Below are positions 42,704 to 52,037 of a stretch of 64,000 bases of DNA, one piece after another. Below the pieces are notes generated by a model, which was not told the origin of the DNA, made no database searches, and worked only from the letters and a program-made list of their open reading frames with translations. The stretch comes from Nocardia tengchongensis. Lineage in GTDB: Bacteria; Actinomycetota; Actinomycetes; Mycobacteriales; Mycobacteriaceae. The stretch covers positions 6,758,001-6,822,000 of the forward strand of contig NZ_CP074371.1 in the NCBI RefSeq assembly GCF_018362975.1, written 5' to 3'. Position 1 is the stretch's first letter. Each line of letters begins with the position of its first letter. The translations under genes and the position numbers were made by a program.

Positions 42704-43588
42704 ATGCAAGAGATCAGATTCGAGCAGAGCTTGGTGCGCGCACTGCTGCGCGACCAGCATCCGGACCTGGCGGATCTCGACCTCCGAGATGTCGAGGGCG
42801 GCTGGGACAATCAGCTGTGGCGGCTCGGTCGAGAGCTGGCCGTGCGCTTGCCGCGCACCGAGGGTGGCCCCGACCTGCCGCGTGTGGAGCAGCAGTGGCT
42901 TCCGGTGCTGGCGAACCGGTTACCGCTGCCGACACCGATCCCCGTACGTGTCGGCAAGCCGTCGAGCCTGTTCGAACACCCCTGGTCGATCACGCGCTGG
43001 GTCGAGGGTGAGCCCGCCGATCGCGCACCGATCACATCCGTCGAGTCGGCCGCCATTCTCGCCGAGTTCCTCGGGACCCTGCATGTCCGAGCACCTGTCG
43101 ACGCTCCAGCCAACCCGACGCGCGGCCGCCCCTTGGCCCACTCGCAGGCTGCCGTCGACAGCGCGTTCGATGTCCTCGCCGATCATCCGAGCCTCGATGA
43201 CGCACGGGAACTCTGGGCGAAGGCCGTCGCGGCACCGATCTGGCAGGGCGCCCCGCTGTGGCTGCACGGCGACTTGCATCCGGCAAACGTGGTCGTCCGG
43301 AACGGAATCCTCTCCGGGATCCTCGACTTCGGCGACATGTGCGCAGGCGACCCCGCCACCGACCTCTCCGCCGCCTGGATCCTCCTCCCCACCGACACCG
43401 CACCTCTCTTCTTCGACGCCTACCCCGCCGCCGACGAAGCCACCATCACCCGAGCCCGAGGCTGGGCCATCCTCCGCGCCCTGAGCCTGATCAGCATCGG
43501 CCGCAACGGCAGACTCGGCCTCCTCGGCGGCAAACCCACCTGGGAACCAGCCGGTTACGCGGCACTGGACCGAGTCCTGGCGAACTGA
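42704..43588 (+). CDS. Aminoglycoside phosphotransferase-like (APH) kinase
   Basis: A 294-residue small-molecule kinase of the APH/choline kinase fold. The catalytic loop LWLHGDLHPANVVV and the Mg-binding ILDFGDMCAGDPATDLS are intact, and the N-lobe shows GGWDNQLWRLG and LAVRLPR for ATP binding. Family members phosphorylate aminoglycosides, macrolides or unrelated metabolites; the sequence does not say which. It stands alone on its strand, past the NRPS island. Confidence 0.88.
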   Translation: MQEIRFEQSLVRALLRDQHPDLADLDLRDVEGGWDNQLWRLGRELAVRLPRTEGGPDLPRVEQQWLPVLANRLPLPTPIPVRVGKPSSLFEHPWSITRWVEGEPADRAPITSVESAAILAEFLGTLHVRAPVDAPANPTRGRPLAHSQAAVDSAFDVLADHPSLDDARELWAKAVAAPIWQGAPLWLHGDLHPANVVVRNGILSGILDFGDMCAGDPATDLSAAWILLPTDTAPLFFDAYPAADEATITRARGWAILRALSLISIGRNGRLGLLGGKPTWEPAGYAALDRVLAN

Positions 43589-43776
43589 CCGAATCCGATC
43601 GACACCACCGATGACCACTCTCCCCCTTTACGGGTCAAGATCAACTTGGTGAGGCAGGACGGGGGTGGGGATTTCGGGTGGAAATTTCTTTCGGCGGGAT
43701 GTCGAGAACCGGTGGGTGGCTCCGTCCCAGGGGTGTGAGGGGCCGCTGGGGCCTCGATGACATTGGAGGAGCGGTC

Positions 43777-44274
43777 ATGGATGCGAGCGAGATCAAGGCG
43801 ATTCTGGAGCGGCCGATCAGTCAGGAGTTGTTGGGTCGGGATCTGCTGCGGATGGCTTACGTTGCCGCTGACGGCACGCCGCGCAATATCCCGATCGCGT
43901 TCACCTGGAACGGGGAGCAGATCGTGGTTTGTACGACGAAGAACGCGGCGAAGGTGCCGGCGTTGCGGCGGAATCCGCGGGTGGCGCTGACGATCGATAC
44001 CGAGGTGCATCCGCCGCGGATTCTGCTGATTCGGGGGCGAGCGGAGTTGGAGGTGGTGGAAGGGATTCCGGAGGAGTATCTGCAGATCAACGGGAGTTAT
44101 GAGATGTCCGATGCGCAGCGGGTGGAGTGGGAGGCGGAGGTGCGGTCGCTGTATGACGGGATGGTGCGGATCGTCATCACGCCGACGTGGGTGAAGCTGA
44201 TCGACTTCGAGAACACGCTGCCGAGCGCGGTCGAGGAACTGGTGCGGCAGCGGGCCGAGCGTCAGAACGCCTGA
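43777..44274 (+). CDS. PPOX-class (pyridoxamine 5'-phosphate oxidase-like) protein
   Basis: A 165-residue split-barrel flavin- or F420-binding protein. Typical segments are GTPRNIPIAFTWNGEQIVVCT, NAAKVPALRRNPRVALTID and LLIRGRAELEVV. TTGGAGGA before the ATG at 43777 fixes the start; an earlier in-frame ATG at 43678 adds non-conserved sequence. The actual cofactor (FMN or F420) and substrate are not determinable. It is 48 bases upstream of the DGPF/sigma pair and may be co-transcribed. Confidence 0.85.
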   Translation: MDASEIKAILERPISQELLGRDLLRMAYVAADGTPRNIPIAFTWNGEQIVVCTTKNAAKVPALRRNPRVALTIDTEVHPPRILLIRGRAELEVVEGIPEEYLQINGSYEMSDAQRVEWEAEVRSLYDGMVRIVITPTWVKLIDFENTLPSAVEELVRQRAERQNA

Positions 44275-44322
44275 ATTCAGCTAACGCGGCCAGAATGGCC
44301 TCAACGAACCAAGGAGCTTGTC

Positions 44323-44730
44323 ATGGCTAAGTATCTGCTGCTCAAGCACTATCGGGGTGCACCGGCGTCGGTCAACGACGTTCCGATGGATCAGTGGACG
44401 CCGGAAGAGGTGACGGCGCATATCCAGTACATGCGGGATTTCGCAACGCGCCTGGCGGAGACCGGGGAATTCGTCAGCGAGCAGGCGCTGGCCCCGCAGG
44501 GGACGTGGGTGCGGTCGGACGGGGAGGGTCGGCCGCCGGTCACCGATGGGCCGTTCGCGGAGACGAAGGATCTGATCGCCGGGTGGATGATCATCGATGT
44601 CGATACCTATGAGCGGGCGCTCGAGCTGGCCGGTGAGTTGTCGGCGGCCCCGGGTGCGGGCGGGAAGCCGATTCACGAGTGGCTGGAGTTGCGGCCGTTC
44701 TACGGTGCGCCGCCCACGGTGACCGAGTGA
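44323..44730 (+). CDS. YCII/DGPF-domain protein
   Basis: A 135-residue protein with the DGPF signature (PPVTDGPFAETKDLIAGWMIIDV) in a YCII-like fold. Proteins of this kind are the standard genetic partners of ECF42 sigma factors, as found here: its stop overlaps the sigma start. The molecular role is not established for the family. AAGGAG precedes the ATG. Confidence 0.92.
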   Translation: MAKYLLLKHYRGAPASVNDVPMDQWTPEEVTAHIQYMRDFATRLAETGEFVSEQALAPQGTWVRSDGEGRPPVTDGPFAETKDLIAGWMIIDVDTYERALELAGELSAAPGAGGKPIHEWLELRPFYGAPPTVTE

Positions 44731-45878
44731 ACGAGGCGCTGCTGCGGGAGCTCGTGCCGGAGGTGATCGGGGTACTCGTACGCCGCGGCGCGGAGTTCGC
44801 CGCGGCGGAGGATGCCGTGCAGGAGGCGCTGATTCGGGCCTTGGAGACGTGGCCGGATGATCCGCCGCGGGATGCCAAGGGGTGGTTGATCGCGGCCGGA
44901 TGGCGGAAGTTCCTCGATGCGGCGCGGGCCGAAACATCGCGGCGGGGAAGGGAACTCGCCGTCGAGGTCGAGCCCGCGGCGGGGCCGGTGCCGAGCACGG
45001 ACGACTCGTTGTGGCTGTATTTTCTGTGCGCGCATCCCTCGCTGTCGCCCGGGTCCGCGGTCGCGTTGACCTTGCGCGCTGTCGGGGGCCTCACCACTCG
45101 GCAGATCGCGGCGGCCTATCTTGCGCCGGAAGCGACTATGGCGCAACGGATCAGCCGCGCCAAGAAGCGGATCACCGGTGTGCCGCTCAACCAGCCGGGC
45201 GACCTCGCCACGGTGCTGCGAGTGCTCTACCTGGTGTTCAACGAGGGTTACAGCGGGGACGTGGACCTGGCGGCCGAGGCGATCCGCCTCACCCGCCAGC
45301 TCGCAGCCTCGACCGACGAACCCGAGGTCTCGGGTCTGCTCGCGTTGATGCTGCTGCACCATGCGCGCCGCGCGTCTCGCACGGGGTCCGACGGTCGCTT
45401 GATTCCGCTCGCGGTGCAGGACCGATCACTTTGGGACACAGTCCTTATCACCGAGGGCGTGGAGATCCTGCAGTCCGCGCTGGCTCGCGACCGGCTCGGC
45501 GAATACCAGGCCCAGGCCGCGATCGCCGCCCTGCACACCGACGCCCCGAGCACCGCCGAGACCGACTGGGTGCAGGTCGTGGAGTGGTACGACGAACTGC
45601 TCCAGCTGACCGACAGCCCCGTGGTGCGGCTGAATCGCGCTGTGGCAGTGGGAGAAGCCGATGGGCCGCGAGCCGGACTGGCCGCGTTGACCGACCTGGA
45701 CCCGGACCTCCCCCGCCTCACCGCGGCCCGCGCCTACCTCCACGAACGCGCGGGTGTCCTCGAGCAGGCCGCCGCCCTGTACGCGGAGGCCGCCCGCGTG
45801 GCCACGAATGTGCCCGAGCGCGACCATCTCACGCGTGAGGCGGCGCGGGTGCGGCAGCTGCTCCGGCCGGCCCACTGA
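44727..45878 (+). CDS. ECF42-type RNA polymerase sigma factor
   Basis: Extracytoplasmic-function sigma factor of 383 residues. The N-terminal sigma2 region (AAAEDAVQEALIRALETWP) and sigma4 region (VALTLRAVGGLTTRQIAAAYLAPEATMAQRISRAKKRI) are followed by a long C-terminal extension (from about residue 180) with TPR-like helical repeats, the hallmark of ECF42. The GTG at 44727 overlaps the preceding stop (GTGA), so it is translationally coupled to the DGPF protein. No anti-sigma factor is nearby, as is usual for this group. It probably activates its own DGPF gene. Confidence 0.92.
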   Translation: MNEALLRELVPEVIGVLVRRGAEFAAAEDAVQEALIRALETWPDDPPRDAKGWLIAAGWRKFLDAARAETSRRGRELAVEVEPAAGPVPSTDDSLWLYFLCAHPSLSPGSAVALTLRAVGGLTTRQIAAAYLAPEATMAQRISRAKKRITGVPLNQPGDLATVLRVLYLVFNEGYSGDVDLAAEAIRLTRQLAASTDEPEVSGLLALMLLHHARRASRTGSDGRLIPLAVQDRSLWDTVLITEGVEILQSALARDRLGEYQAQAAIAALHTDAPSTAETDWVQVVEWYDELLQLTDSPVVRLNRAVAVGEADGPRAGLAALTDLDPDLPRLTAARAYLHERAGVLEQAAALYAEAARVATNVPERDHLTREAARVRQLLRPAH

Positions 45879-45888
45879 ACCGGTCCGG

Positions 45889-46487
45889 TCAGCGGTCGAC
45901 CGGGATGCGGAGTTCGGGGATGAGTTGGGTTGTGACAGTGGAGACGTGGCGGACGAAGGCGTCGCGGTCCGCACCGAGGCTGCCTTCGGTCCACTCCACG
46001 AACAGCGAGATCAGCGCGCCGAACAAGGCGGAGAAGCGCATTCGCAGCTGAGGGTCGTCGATCGATCCGGTGACGAGGTCGCCCAGGGCGGAGGTGGTGA
46101 GCACGGGAATGGTGTCGCGGACATATCGGCGGAGGCGGGCGTCGGCGACAGGTTCGATCAGCAGGATCCGGCAGACCCGCGGATCGGCTTCCATCAGCCG
46201 GGCGGCCGCGTCGTAGACCGCGGCCAGATCGCGCGCCACCGCGCGGGCCCGATCGCTTCCTCGAGTTGGGCGAGCGTCGCCGCGTAGACCACGTGCAGCA
46301 GTTCGTCGATGTCGGTGAAGCTCTCGTAGAAGAACTTCTGACTCAGTCCGGCTTCTCGGCAAACCGCCCGCATCCCCAGTGCGGCAACGCCTTCCGTCCC
46401 GATGATCGTGACGCCCGCGTCGACGAGCCGGGCGCGGCGTTCGGCCACCCGGTCGTCGGGGCTGCGTCCGCCGTAGCTCCTTGACAC
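45889..46487 (-). pseudogene. TetR-family regulator, frameshifted
   Basis: DNA-binding repressor with the TetR helix-turn-helix (ALGMRAVCREAGLSQKFFYESFTDIDEL) at residues ~30-60, starting at GTG 46487. The first frame ends soon after LAQLEEAIG; the C-terminal ligand domain (RARAVARDLAAVYDAAARLMEAD onward) continues in another frame to the stop at 45889. One base is missing near 46254. Restored length is ~199 residues, normal for TetR. It faces the SnoaL-like gene across the palindrome 46503-46534, its presumed operator. Confidence 0.75.
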
Positions 46488-46502
46488 ACCGCGACCCTAT
46501 CA

Positions 46503-46534
46503 GGAAGCATCTGCTTCAGAAAGCAGCTGCTTCC
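46503..46534. promoter_or_regulatory. 32-bp palindrome, presumed TetR operator
   Basis: GGAAGCATCTGCTT, four bases, then the inverted arm with one mismatch (13 of 14). It lies between the divergent TetR start (46487) and the SnoaL-like gene (46549), so it could silence both. Confidence 0.65.
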
Positions 46535-46548
46535 CGATGGAGGTTCCG

Positions 46549-47751
46549 GTGTTCACCGACCAGCAGTTTCAGCAAGCCCTCGCCCAATCCCGTCTGGCGC
46601 AACCGATCCCCCTGCTGCTGAGCAACCGAGCGACCCCGGTCGAAGTCCTCGACGAGGCGGCCCTGACGAAGATGACCACCGCCTGGTTCGACGAATACGA
46701 GCAGAAGATCGCCTTCTACGCCGAGCACGGCCTCGACATCGCCTGGACCCTGGATTGGGCCAAGAAGTATTGGTGGAGTTGGCAAGCCCGCGACATGAGC
46801 TTCAACCACGAGCTCTACACCCCCGACCTGCGCTACAAGGACGTCACCACCCTCGGTGCGACGATCGTCGGCCTGGACGAGTTCGTCGCCTACAACTTCG
46901 CCTTCTTCGACGCCATACCCGACTGGCGCTACGACCCCATCCCCGGCCAATCCTTCGTCGACATCACCCCGGCCGGCGAAGTCCGAATAGTGGTCCGCTA
47001 CTACGGAAGCGGCCACCTCGTCGGCCCCCTGAAACTCCACCCCTACGACACCGCCGCCCCCTCGATCCCCGGCAACGGCGCCTTCGTCCAATGCACCGCC
47101 GTCGACCGCTACCACTTCAACACCGACCACCTCATGTACGAGGGCGAAACCCTCTACGACCTGGTCGACGCAGTACAAACCGCCGGATTGCTGCCGGGCC
47201 CGTCAACCAGCTCCTTCAAGTGGCTGATGCGCGGCGCTGCCCTCGCGAACCGTGTGGCAACGACATTCGGCCGCGCCGCCCGCCGAGGAAATCGAGGGGC
47301 GATCCCGGCACGGCCGACGCCGGCGCGGTGGTCGCCCCTGCCGCACACAGCATTGACCGAAGCGTGCGGGATGACCTGCCTGCGAGAACCGAATGCTCTG
47401 CAGCGCAGCGGATTATCCCTCGCGAACGCCTGCACTGAGCAGATGCAGGGCGGAGTCGACGGTGGCGGCGACGAGGGTGTCGTCGAGTGGGCCGGTGGCG
47501 GGCAGCATTACGTGCAGGAGCAGGGGGCCGGTGAGGATGTCGGAGACAACGGTGGGGTGGGTGACCGGGGGTATTTCGCCGCGGTCGACGGCGCGTTGGA
47601 ACATTGCCTCGGTGGACCGGCGGCGGGGTGCCATGAAGCCCTCGTGGAACAGTGCGCTCCACTCCGGGTCGCTACTGAGATCGCCGAGCAGGCCGGCAAT
47701 ACCCGCTGCGACGACCGGGTTTTGGAAGAACTCGACCTGCCGTCGCTGTAG
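46549..47751 (+). CDS. SnoaL/NTF2-like protein with abnormal C-terminal run-on
   Basis: The first ~245 residues resemble the nuclear-transport-factor-2/SnoaL-like cyclase fold (ELYTPDLRYKDVTTLGATIVG, RIVVRYYGSGHLVGPLKLHPY, VQCTAVDRYHFNTDHLMYEG). Natural homologs end near residue 245. Here the frame lacks that stop and runs ~155 residues further, antisense to the next TetR gene, to 47751. The tail is low-quality sequence, so the natural stop is probably lost by mutation or indel around 47250-47340. The GTG at 46549 is chosen because GGAGG lies 5 bases upstream; an ATG at 46537 overlaps the operator edge. Confidence 0.7.
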   Translation: MFTDQQFQQALAQSRLAQPIPLLLSNRATPVEVLDEAALTKMTTAWFDEYEQKIAFYAEHGLDIAWTLDWAKKYWWSWQARDMSFNHELYTPDLRYKDVTTLGATIVGLDEFVAYNFAFFDAIPDWRYDPIPGQSFVDITPAGEVRIVVRYYGSGHLVGPLKLHPYDTAAPSIPGNGAFVQCTAVDRYHFNTDHLMYEGETLYDLVDAVQTAGLLPGPSTSSFKWLMRGAALANRVATTFGRAARRGNRGAIPARPTPARWSPLPHTALTEACGMTCLREPNALQRSGLSLANACTEQMQGGVDGGGDEGVVEWAGGGQHYVQEQGAGEDVGDNGGVGDRGYFAAVDGALEHCLGGPAAGCHEALVEQCAPLRVATEIAEQAGNTRCDDRVLEELDLPSL

Positions 47752-48021
47752 TTCGGTCAAGTCGTCGCGAAGGTTGCCGGTGTCGGGCGCGGGGTCGGTG
47801 CCGAAGTGCGCGGCCAAGGCGCTGGCGATCAGTGCGACGCGGCCTGGGAAGCGGCGGTACAGCGCGGTGCGGGTGGTGCCGGCCAGGGCGGCGACCCGGT
47901 CGATGGTGACCGCGCCGTAGCCGTCTGCCAGCAATAACTGCTCGACGGCGGCGGTGATGGCGGTGTCCAGAGCCGCATTACGGGGGCGGCCCATCCCGGC
48001 GGGCTTTCGCTTCTCAGACAT
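47413..48021 (-). CDS. TetR-family transcriptional regulator
   Basis: A 202-residue repressor. The HTH lies at about residues 30-60 (VTIDRVAALAGTTRTALYRRFPGRVALIASAL) and is followed by a TetR C-terminal domain (GLLGDLSSDPEWSALFHEGFMAPRR). Its start overlaps the first of two palindromic sites in the 63-base gap to the divergent Rossmann-type gene. It therefore most likely represses itself and that gene. The ligand is unknown. Confidence 0.9.
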   Translation of the reverse strand: MSEKRKPAGMGRPRNAALDTAITAAVEQLLLADGYGAVTIDRVAALAGTTRTALYRRFPGRVALIASALAAHFGTDPAPDTGNLRDDLTELQRRQVEFFQNPVVAAGIAGLLGDLSSDPEWSALFHEGFMAPRRRSTEAMFQRAVDRGEIPPVTHPTVVSDILTGPLLLHVMLPATGPLDDTLVAATVDSALHLLSAGVREG

Positions 48022-48080
48022 ACGCTACGGATTGTATCGGATTACCCCTTGTCGGACATACGCTACAGAGCGTAGCGTAT
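48020..48080. promoter_or_regulatory. Twin operators between TetR and divergent gene
   Basis: Perfect 9-bp inverted repeat ATACGCTAC-AGAGC-GTAGCGTAT at 48058-48080. A second site at 48020-48042 shares the exact left arm ATACGCTAC with a degenerate right arm (GTATCGGAT). Centre-to-centre spacing is 38 bases. The right site ends 4 bases before the divergent ATG at 48085. Confidence 0.75.
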
Positions 48081-48084
48081 ATCC

Positions 48085-48537
48085 ATGGTTGAAATCTGGA
48101 TCCTCGGCGCGACCGGCCGCGCCGGACGAAGCATCAGTGCCGAGTTATGCAGGGGCGGACATCAGATCGTGCTGGTCGGCCGCAATGCTCAACGGTTGAG
48201 CGAGGCCGCCGCGGCGATCGAGGCGCTGGGTGGACCGACACCACGGACCTTGGTCACCGACGACCCGGCCGCACAGATTGCCGCGGACAGGCCGGATGTC
48301 GTGGTCAACACGGTCGGCCCGTTCGGCACAACAACGGTCCCGACCGCGCAGGCCTGTGTCGCCGCGGGCAGCCACTACGTGGATCTGGCCAACGAATTCG
48401 AGCCTGTGCGTTCACTGTTGGAGCTGGACACGGTGGCACGCGCCGCGGGTTCGGCGCCGATCTGGCCCGGGCGGCCGGCGGCACCATCACCGTCGATACT
48501 GCCGTTAAGGACCCGCGATGACCGACTTCACCCGTGA
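48085..48537 (+). pseudogene. Truncated NAD(P)-binding (saccharopine-dehydrogenase-like) gene
   Basis: Only the N-terminal Rossmann part remains: WILGATGRAGRSISAELCRGG, VVVNTVGPFGTTTVPTAQAC and SHYVDLANE. After about residue 125 the frame becomes non-conserved and stops at 48537. A different frame gives DLARAAGGTITVDTAVKDPR ending at 48521, which looks like the original C-terminus. A large internal deletion has therefore joined the two ends out of frame. Homologs are ~350 residues. It is under the twin operators of the divergent TetR gene. Confidence 0.7.
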
Positions 48538-49422
48538 GCATGTGCGTATCCCCGCGGGTGCGGACACCGACCTGGACTGCTGGCTGTACCTCCCGTCGTC
48601 ACCGGCGCCACACCCGACGGTGGTGATGGCCCACGGCATCGGCGGCGTCAAAGCCGCCGGTCTGGCCCCGTTCGCGGAGTTCTTCGCCGACAACGGCTTT
48701 GCCGCCCTCGTCTTCGACTACCGCCACTGGGGTCGCTCCGGTGGCAGCCCGCGCGAACTCCTCTCGATCAGCGCCAGCGCGAGGACTACCGCACCGCCCT
48801 GGCCTGGGCGCGTCGCCACGACTCGCTGGACAACGATCGCCTGTTCATCTGGGGAACGTCCTTCGCCGGCATGCACATCCTCGATATCGCGGCCTCCGAT
48901 CCGGCATTGGCCGGAGCCATCGCGCAATGCCCCCTGGTCGACGGCCCGGCCGGGATGGGAAAGGTGCCCGCACCGCGGGCACTGCGCCTGACCGCCACCG
49001 CGGTGGCCGACCTGCTCGGCGGCGTCACCGGCAAGCCGCCGAAATATCTGCCACTCAGCGTCGGACCCGACAGCCTCGGCGTGATCGCCACCGACGACGC
49101 ACTCACCGGACTGCACCGACTGTCACCGGATGGCGGCGAGCCCTGGCCCAACCGCATCACCGCGCGATCACTGCTCGACATCGCGATCCACCGTCCCGTC
49201 CGAGCAGCCGGCCGCATCCAGTGCCCCTTGCTGATGGTCGTAGCCGAAACCGACACCATGGCCCCCACCGGACCTGCCACCCAGGCCGCCGCGCGCGCCC
49301 CTCGCGGCGAGCTCTACCGCAGCCGCGGCGGGCACTACGACGTCTACGCCGGCGGGCTCGACCACACCGACGTACTCCGCGTGGAACTCGAATTCCTCAC
49401 CCGACACGCCAACCGCGCCTGA
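48518..49422 (+). pseudogene. Alpha/beta hydrolase, frameshifted
   Basis: Starts at ATG 48518 with oxyanion strand VVMAHGIGGVKAAGLAPFAE and FDYRHWGRSGGSPREL. The frame breaks near 48770-48775, where one base is missing. The continuing frame reads QREDYRTALAWARRHDSLDN, then the nucleophile elbow LFIWGTSFAGMHILD, VVAETDTMAPTGP (acid) and SRGGHYDVYAGG (His). Restored length is ~300 residues, normal for the family. It probably belonged to the TetR-controlled unit. Confidence 0.75.
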
Positions 49423-49680
49423 GTGGCTGGGAGACCGGCGCGTTCAGGCGCCAATCTGTCTGCGCGCGTTACGGTTCGGGTGCAGCTATTGCCGCCCTGG
49501 CCACGCGGCCATGTTCTGGCCGTTGACCACCAGTACGAGTTCTGGATCTCCGCAGCGTGCAGGGTCTCAAAACACTTGACCAACACCAGTTCTCGGACCT
49601 GCGGCTTCTGGCGGTGTCTCACCGCGGGCTTGGTGCGCCAGGGCTGCTCTGGCTCAACAAGGTTGTCCATAACGGGCTGA

Positions 49681-50175
49681 TCAGTCGACGTGCGATCCCT
49701 GCGTTGAACGACGCGTGCCGCCGAGGTCGGTAAAAGCTGTACGCAGCGCTCGGAGGACGGATTCGAGTTGCTCGGTCTGCTCGGTGGTCAATACGTCGAC
49801 CATTTCCCGATACAGGCTGGGAACGTGAGCGGCCAGTCCCCGGTGCAGAAGGTCCCAGCCCTGATCGGTGATCGTCACGAGGGTGGCGCGCCCATCGTTG
49901 GGATCGTGCGCCCGCGCCAGGAGGCCTGCCGACTCCATGCGGACAATGAGCTTGGAGGTCCCACCCGAGGTGAACGACGTCATCGTCGCCAATTGCGTGA
50001 GCCGCAACTGCTGGCCCCGGGTTTGTGCGACGCGGAGCAGCACCTCGAACTGTTTGCCCGACAAGCCCGTCGCCGAGGTGATCACCCCGTCGAGCCGACG
50101 CTTCAGTTCCGACTCGACCTCCAACAGCAACCCCCACAACGTCACCGCTGGGTCGACCTCGAGAAACTCCGCCAC
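49681..50175 (-). CDS. MarR-family transcriptional regulator
   Basis: A 164-residue winged-helix regulator. The DNA-binding core spans about residues 38-105: GKQFEVLLRVAQTRGQQLRLTQLATMTSFTSGGTSKLIVRMESAGLLARAHDP, with the wing NDGRATLVTITDQG. No divergent target is obvious: upstream is a long non-coding stretch and downstream a decayed region. The ligand is unknown. Confidence 0.88.
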   Translation of the reverse strand: MAEFLEVDPAVTLWGLLLEVESELKRRLDGVITSATGLSGKQFEVLLRVAQTRGQQLRLTQLATMTSFTSGGTSKLIVRMESAGLLARAHDPNDGRATLVTITDQGWDLLHRGLAAHVPSLYREMVDVLTTEQTEQLESVLRALRTAFTDLGGTRRSTQGSHVD

Positions 50176-51058
50176 AGCACGATTCTGCCCCGTCGGCTGC
50201 TTGCTGCGGGTGACCGGCTGCGCCGGTGTGTGGCCGTTCTATCGCAGGTAACCCGGTAGCGCACCGACCGAGAGCGTCTGGCCGCAGGTGCAGGAGGCGA
50301 AGTAGCGGTCCGCACATATATCCCCCTTATCCGATGACCCTTCACCATGAAATTCCGTATTACTACGGCGAAAATGATGTCATTTCCTGTGCCGCACGGT
50401 CAGCGGGTCAAAAGCGCCGATAAAAGGAGGTTGCCAACAAGTCGCTTGTTGAATATTCACCTTATTCAGCGGAATTTGGGTAGATCTCTTCACATGATGA
50501 GAACAATTCCTGCATCCGCTCGGGATGCGACCACCCCTCGCGGCGCAGCCGGCAAGCATCTGACGACTACCCAATCGCAAGAATCGTGCAGGATGTCCCA
50601 GATTTCTGCAGATACCCCGGAAATCCCGCAGAATGCACGTAAATTCGAGTTTTACATGTGACGGATTGCACACTCCGAGGAGTGCTCAGACCGGCGTGAA
50701 CAGACCCTTCGATGGATGCGACCTGCCGGGGAGGCATTGGCAAGTCATTTGAACATGCGTCCGGTACGAAACCTGGCCGATAACCGAACAGAAAGTCGCG
50801 GCAATCCCCCAACGACCCGCGCAGCACCCCAAATGATGGTAGCCGAAGTGCATGACTGCCGTTTTGAGGAGATCTATTTCACTCGGATTGGCCGGAATTC
50901 GCTCTTCTGCAGGCGCGGACGTCCGATAGATTGCTTCCACGTAAGGCATTTCTTGCCGAGCGCGTGATCCGGATTTGCCCCAAGGATGCTCCCGCATCTG
51001 AAGGCTCCGCATTTACAGCGTGAAAACCTCAAAGGGGAGAGAGCGAGTGGTGTCCTGA
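50176..51058. other. Long A/T-richer gap between MarR and thioesterase-like gene
   Basis: About 880 bases without a credible gene, clearly lower in GC from ~50330 on than either flank. Short open frames exist (for example 50347-50661 plus) but lack codon bias and family resemblance. It contains the promoter of the thioesterase-like gene; GGGGAGAGAG lies about 21 bases before that ATG. The base composition suggests foreign or decayed DNA. Confidence 0.5.
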
Positions 51059-51919
51059 ATGACAAACTCTGAATATTTCTCGATGTTCGTTGGTGAAGGT
51101 GCCGAATTGGCGCTGGATTACCGCTTGTTCCCGTTTTCCGTCGAAGACGGACAGGCTTTCACTGCAGACAGTCCACCAGGGTGGTCGCCGCTACCGCCGC
51201 TGGTGAACGGCGGCGTCCCGATCTCTCGGACTACCAGGCCGGTGAGGCCCGAGGATGTAACTCACACCCGCCGCGTTCGCCTCGACTCGGTCGCCCGCTA
51301 CCTCCACGACATCAGCCAAGACGACCTGCAGGCGTCCGGATCCGAGGACGCGCACCACCCGTGGGCGGCGCGGCGGATCATCATCGACGTTCTCCGCACG
51401 TGCAAGTGGCCCACCACGATGACACTGACTCGATGGTGCGCCCGCGCAACCACCCGGTGGCTGTCCATCCGAGTCCAGCTGACCGACGAACACGGCGGCA
51501 TCATCGAAACCGAAACGCACTGGACCAAGATCAACCCCATCACCGGTCTGCCTGGACCGATAAGCGCCGACTACCTCACTCGGCTCACCGATGGGTTGCT
51601 CGACACCGGGGCACGATGGATGGCGCCGACGACGCCGGCTCGAGATGATCTGCAGCGCAGGCCGTTTCCCCTGCGCGCCAGCGACGCGGACGTGTTCGGG
51701 CGGATCAACGCATCGGTGTACCTGCAAGCCGTCGAGCACGAACTCCATCGACGGCAGGAGCTGGTCGACAAACCGCACAGAATGACAATCGATCACCACT
51801 CCACAATCCGCCTCGATACTCCTGTGCAGTTGCTCATCGCCGACGATGCTGACGCGGTCGACCTCACCTTCGATGTGCACGGCACGCCCTACGCCCGCGC
51901 ACGCGTGTCGCTGATCTGA
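51059..51919 (+). CDS. Acyl-ACP thioesterase-like double-hotdog protein
   Basis: A 286-residue protein resembling actinobacterial acyl-[ACP] thioesterases. Two hotdog halves are seen: RRVRLDSVARYLHDISQDDL, HPWAARRIIIDVL and ETHWTKINPITGLPG in the first, FPLRASDADVFGRINASVYLQAVEHEL in the second. The expected function is hydrolysis of acyl-ACP or acyl-CoA to free acid. Compared with mycobacterial relatives it carries ~55 extra N-terminal residues, so the true start may be later. Two small HTH genes follow on the same strand. Confidence 0.8.
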   Translation: MTNSEYFSMFVGEGAELALDYRLFPFSVEDGQAFTADSPPGWSPLPPLVNGGVPISRTTRPVRPEDVTHTRRVRLDSVARYLHDISQDDLQASGSEDAHHPWAARRIIIDVLRTCKWPTTMTLTRWCARATTRWLSIRVQLTDEHGGIIETETHWTKINPITGLPGPISADYLTRLTDGLLDTGARWMAPTTPARDDLQRRPFPLRASDADVFGRINASVYLQAVEHELHRRQELVDKPHRMTIDHHSTIRLDTPVQLLIADDADAVDLTFDVHGTPYARARVSLI

Positions 51920-52037
51920 CCGCACAGTGCGGACCGAGGCGGTGGACCGCCGGCCGCCGGTGGCCGGCTTGTCGACGTTCGTTCACCAGCCGTCACGAGC
52001 TTGCCCGTTCCAGTATCGAAAGTTCGAGCCAACCCTC

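Noticed and set aside
49533..49733. Coding-like plus-strand fragment (GLKTLDQHQFSDLRLLAVSH)
   Set aside because: It has no start, overlaps the MarR gene antisense and matches no family I know; possible remnant but too weak to list.
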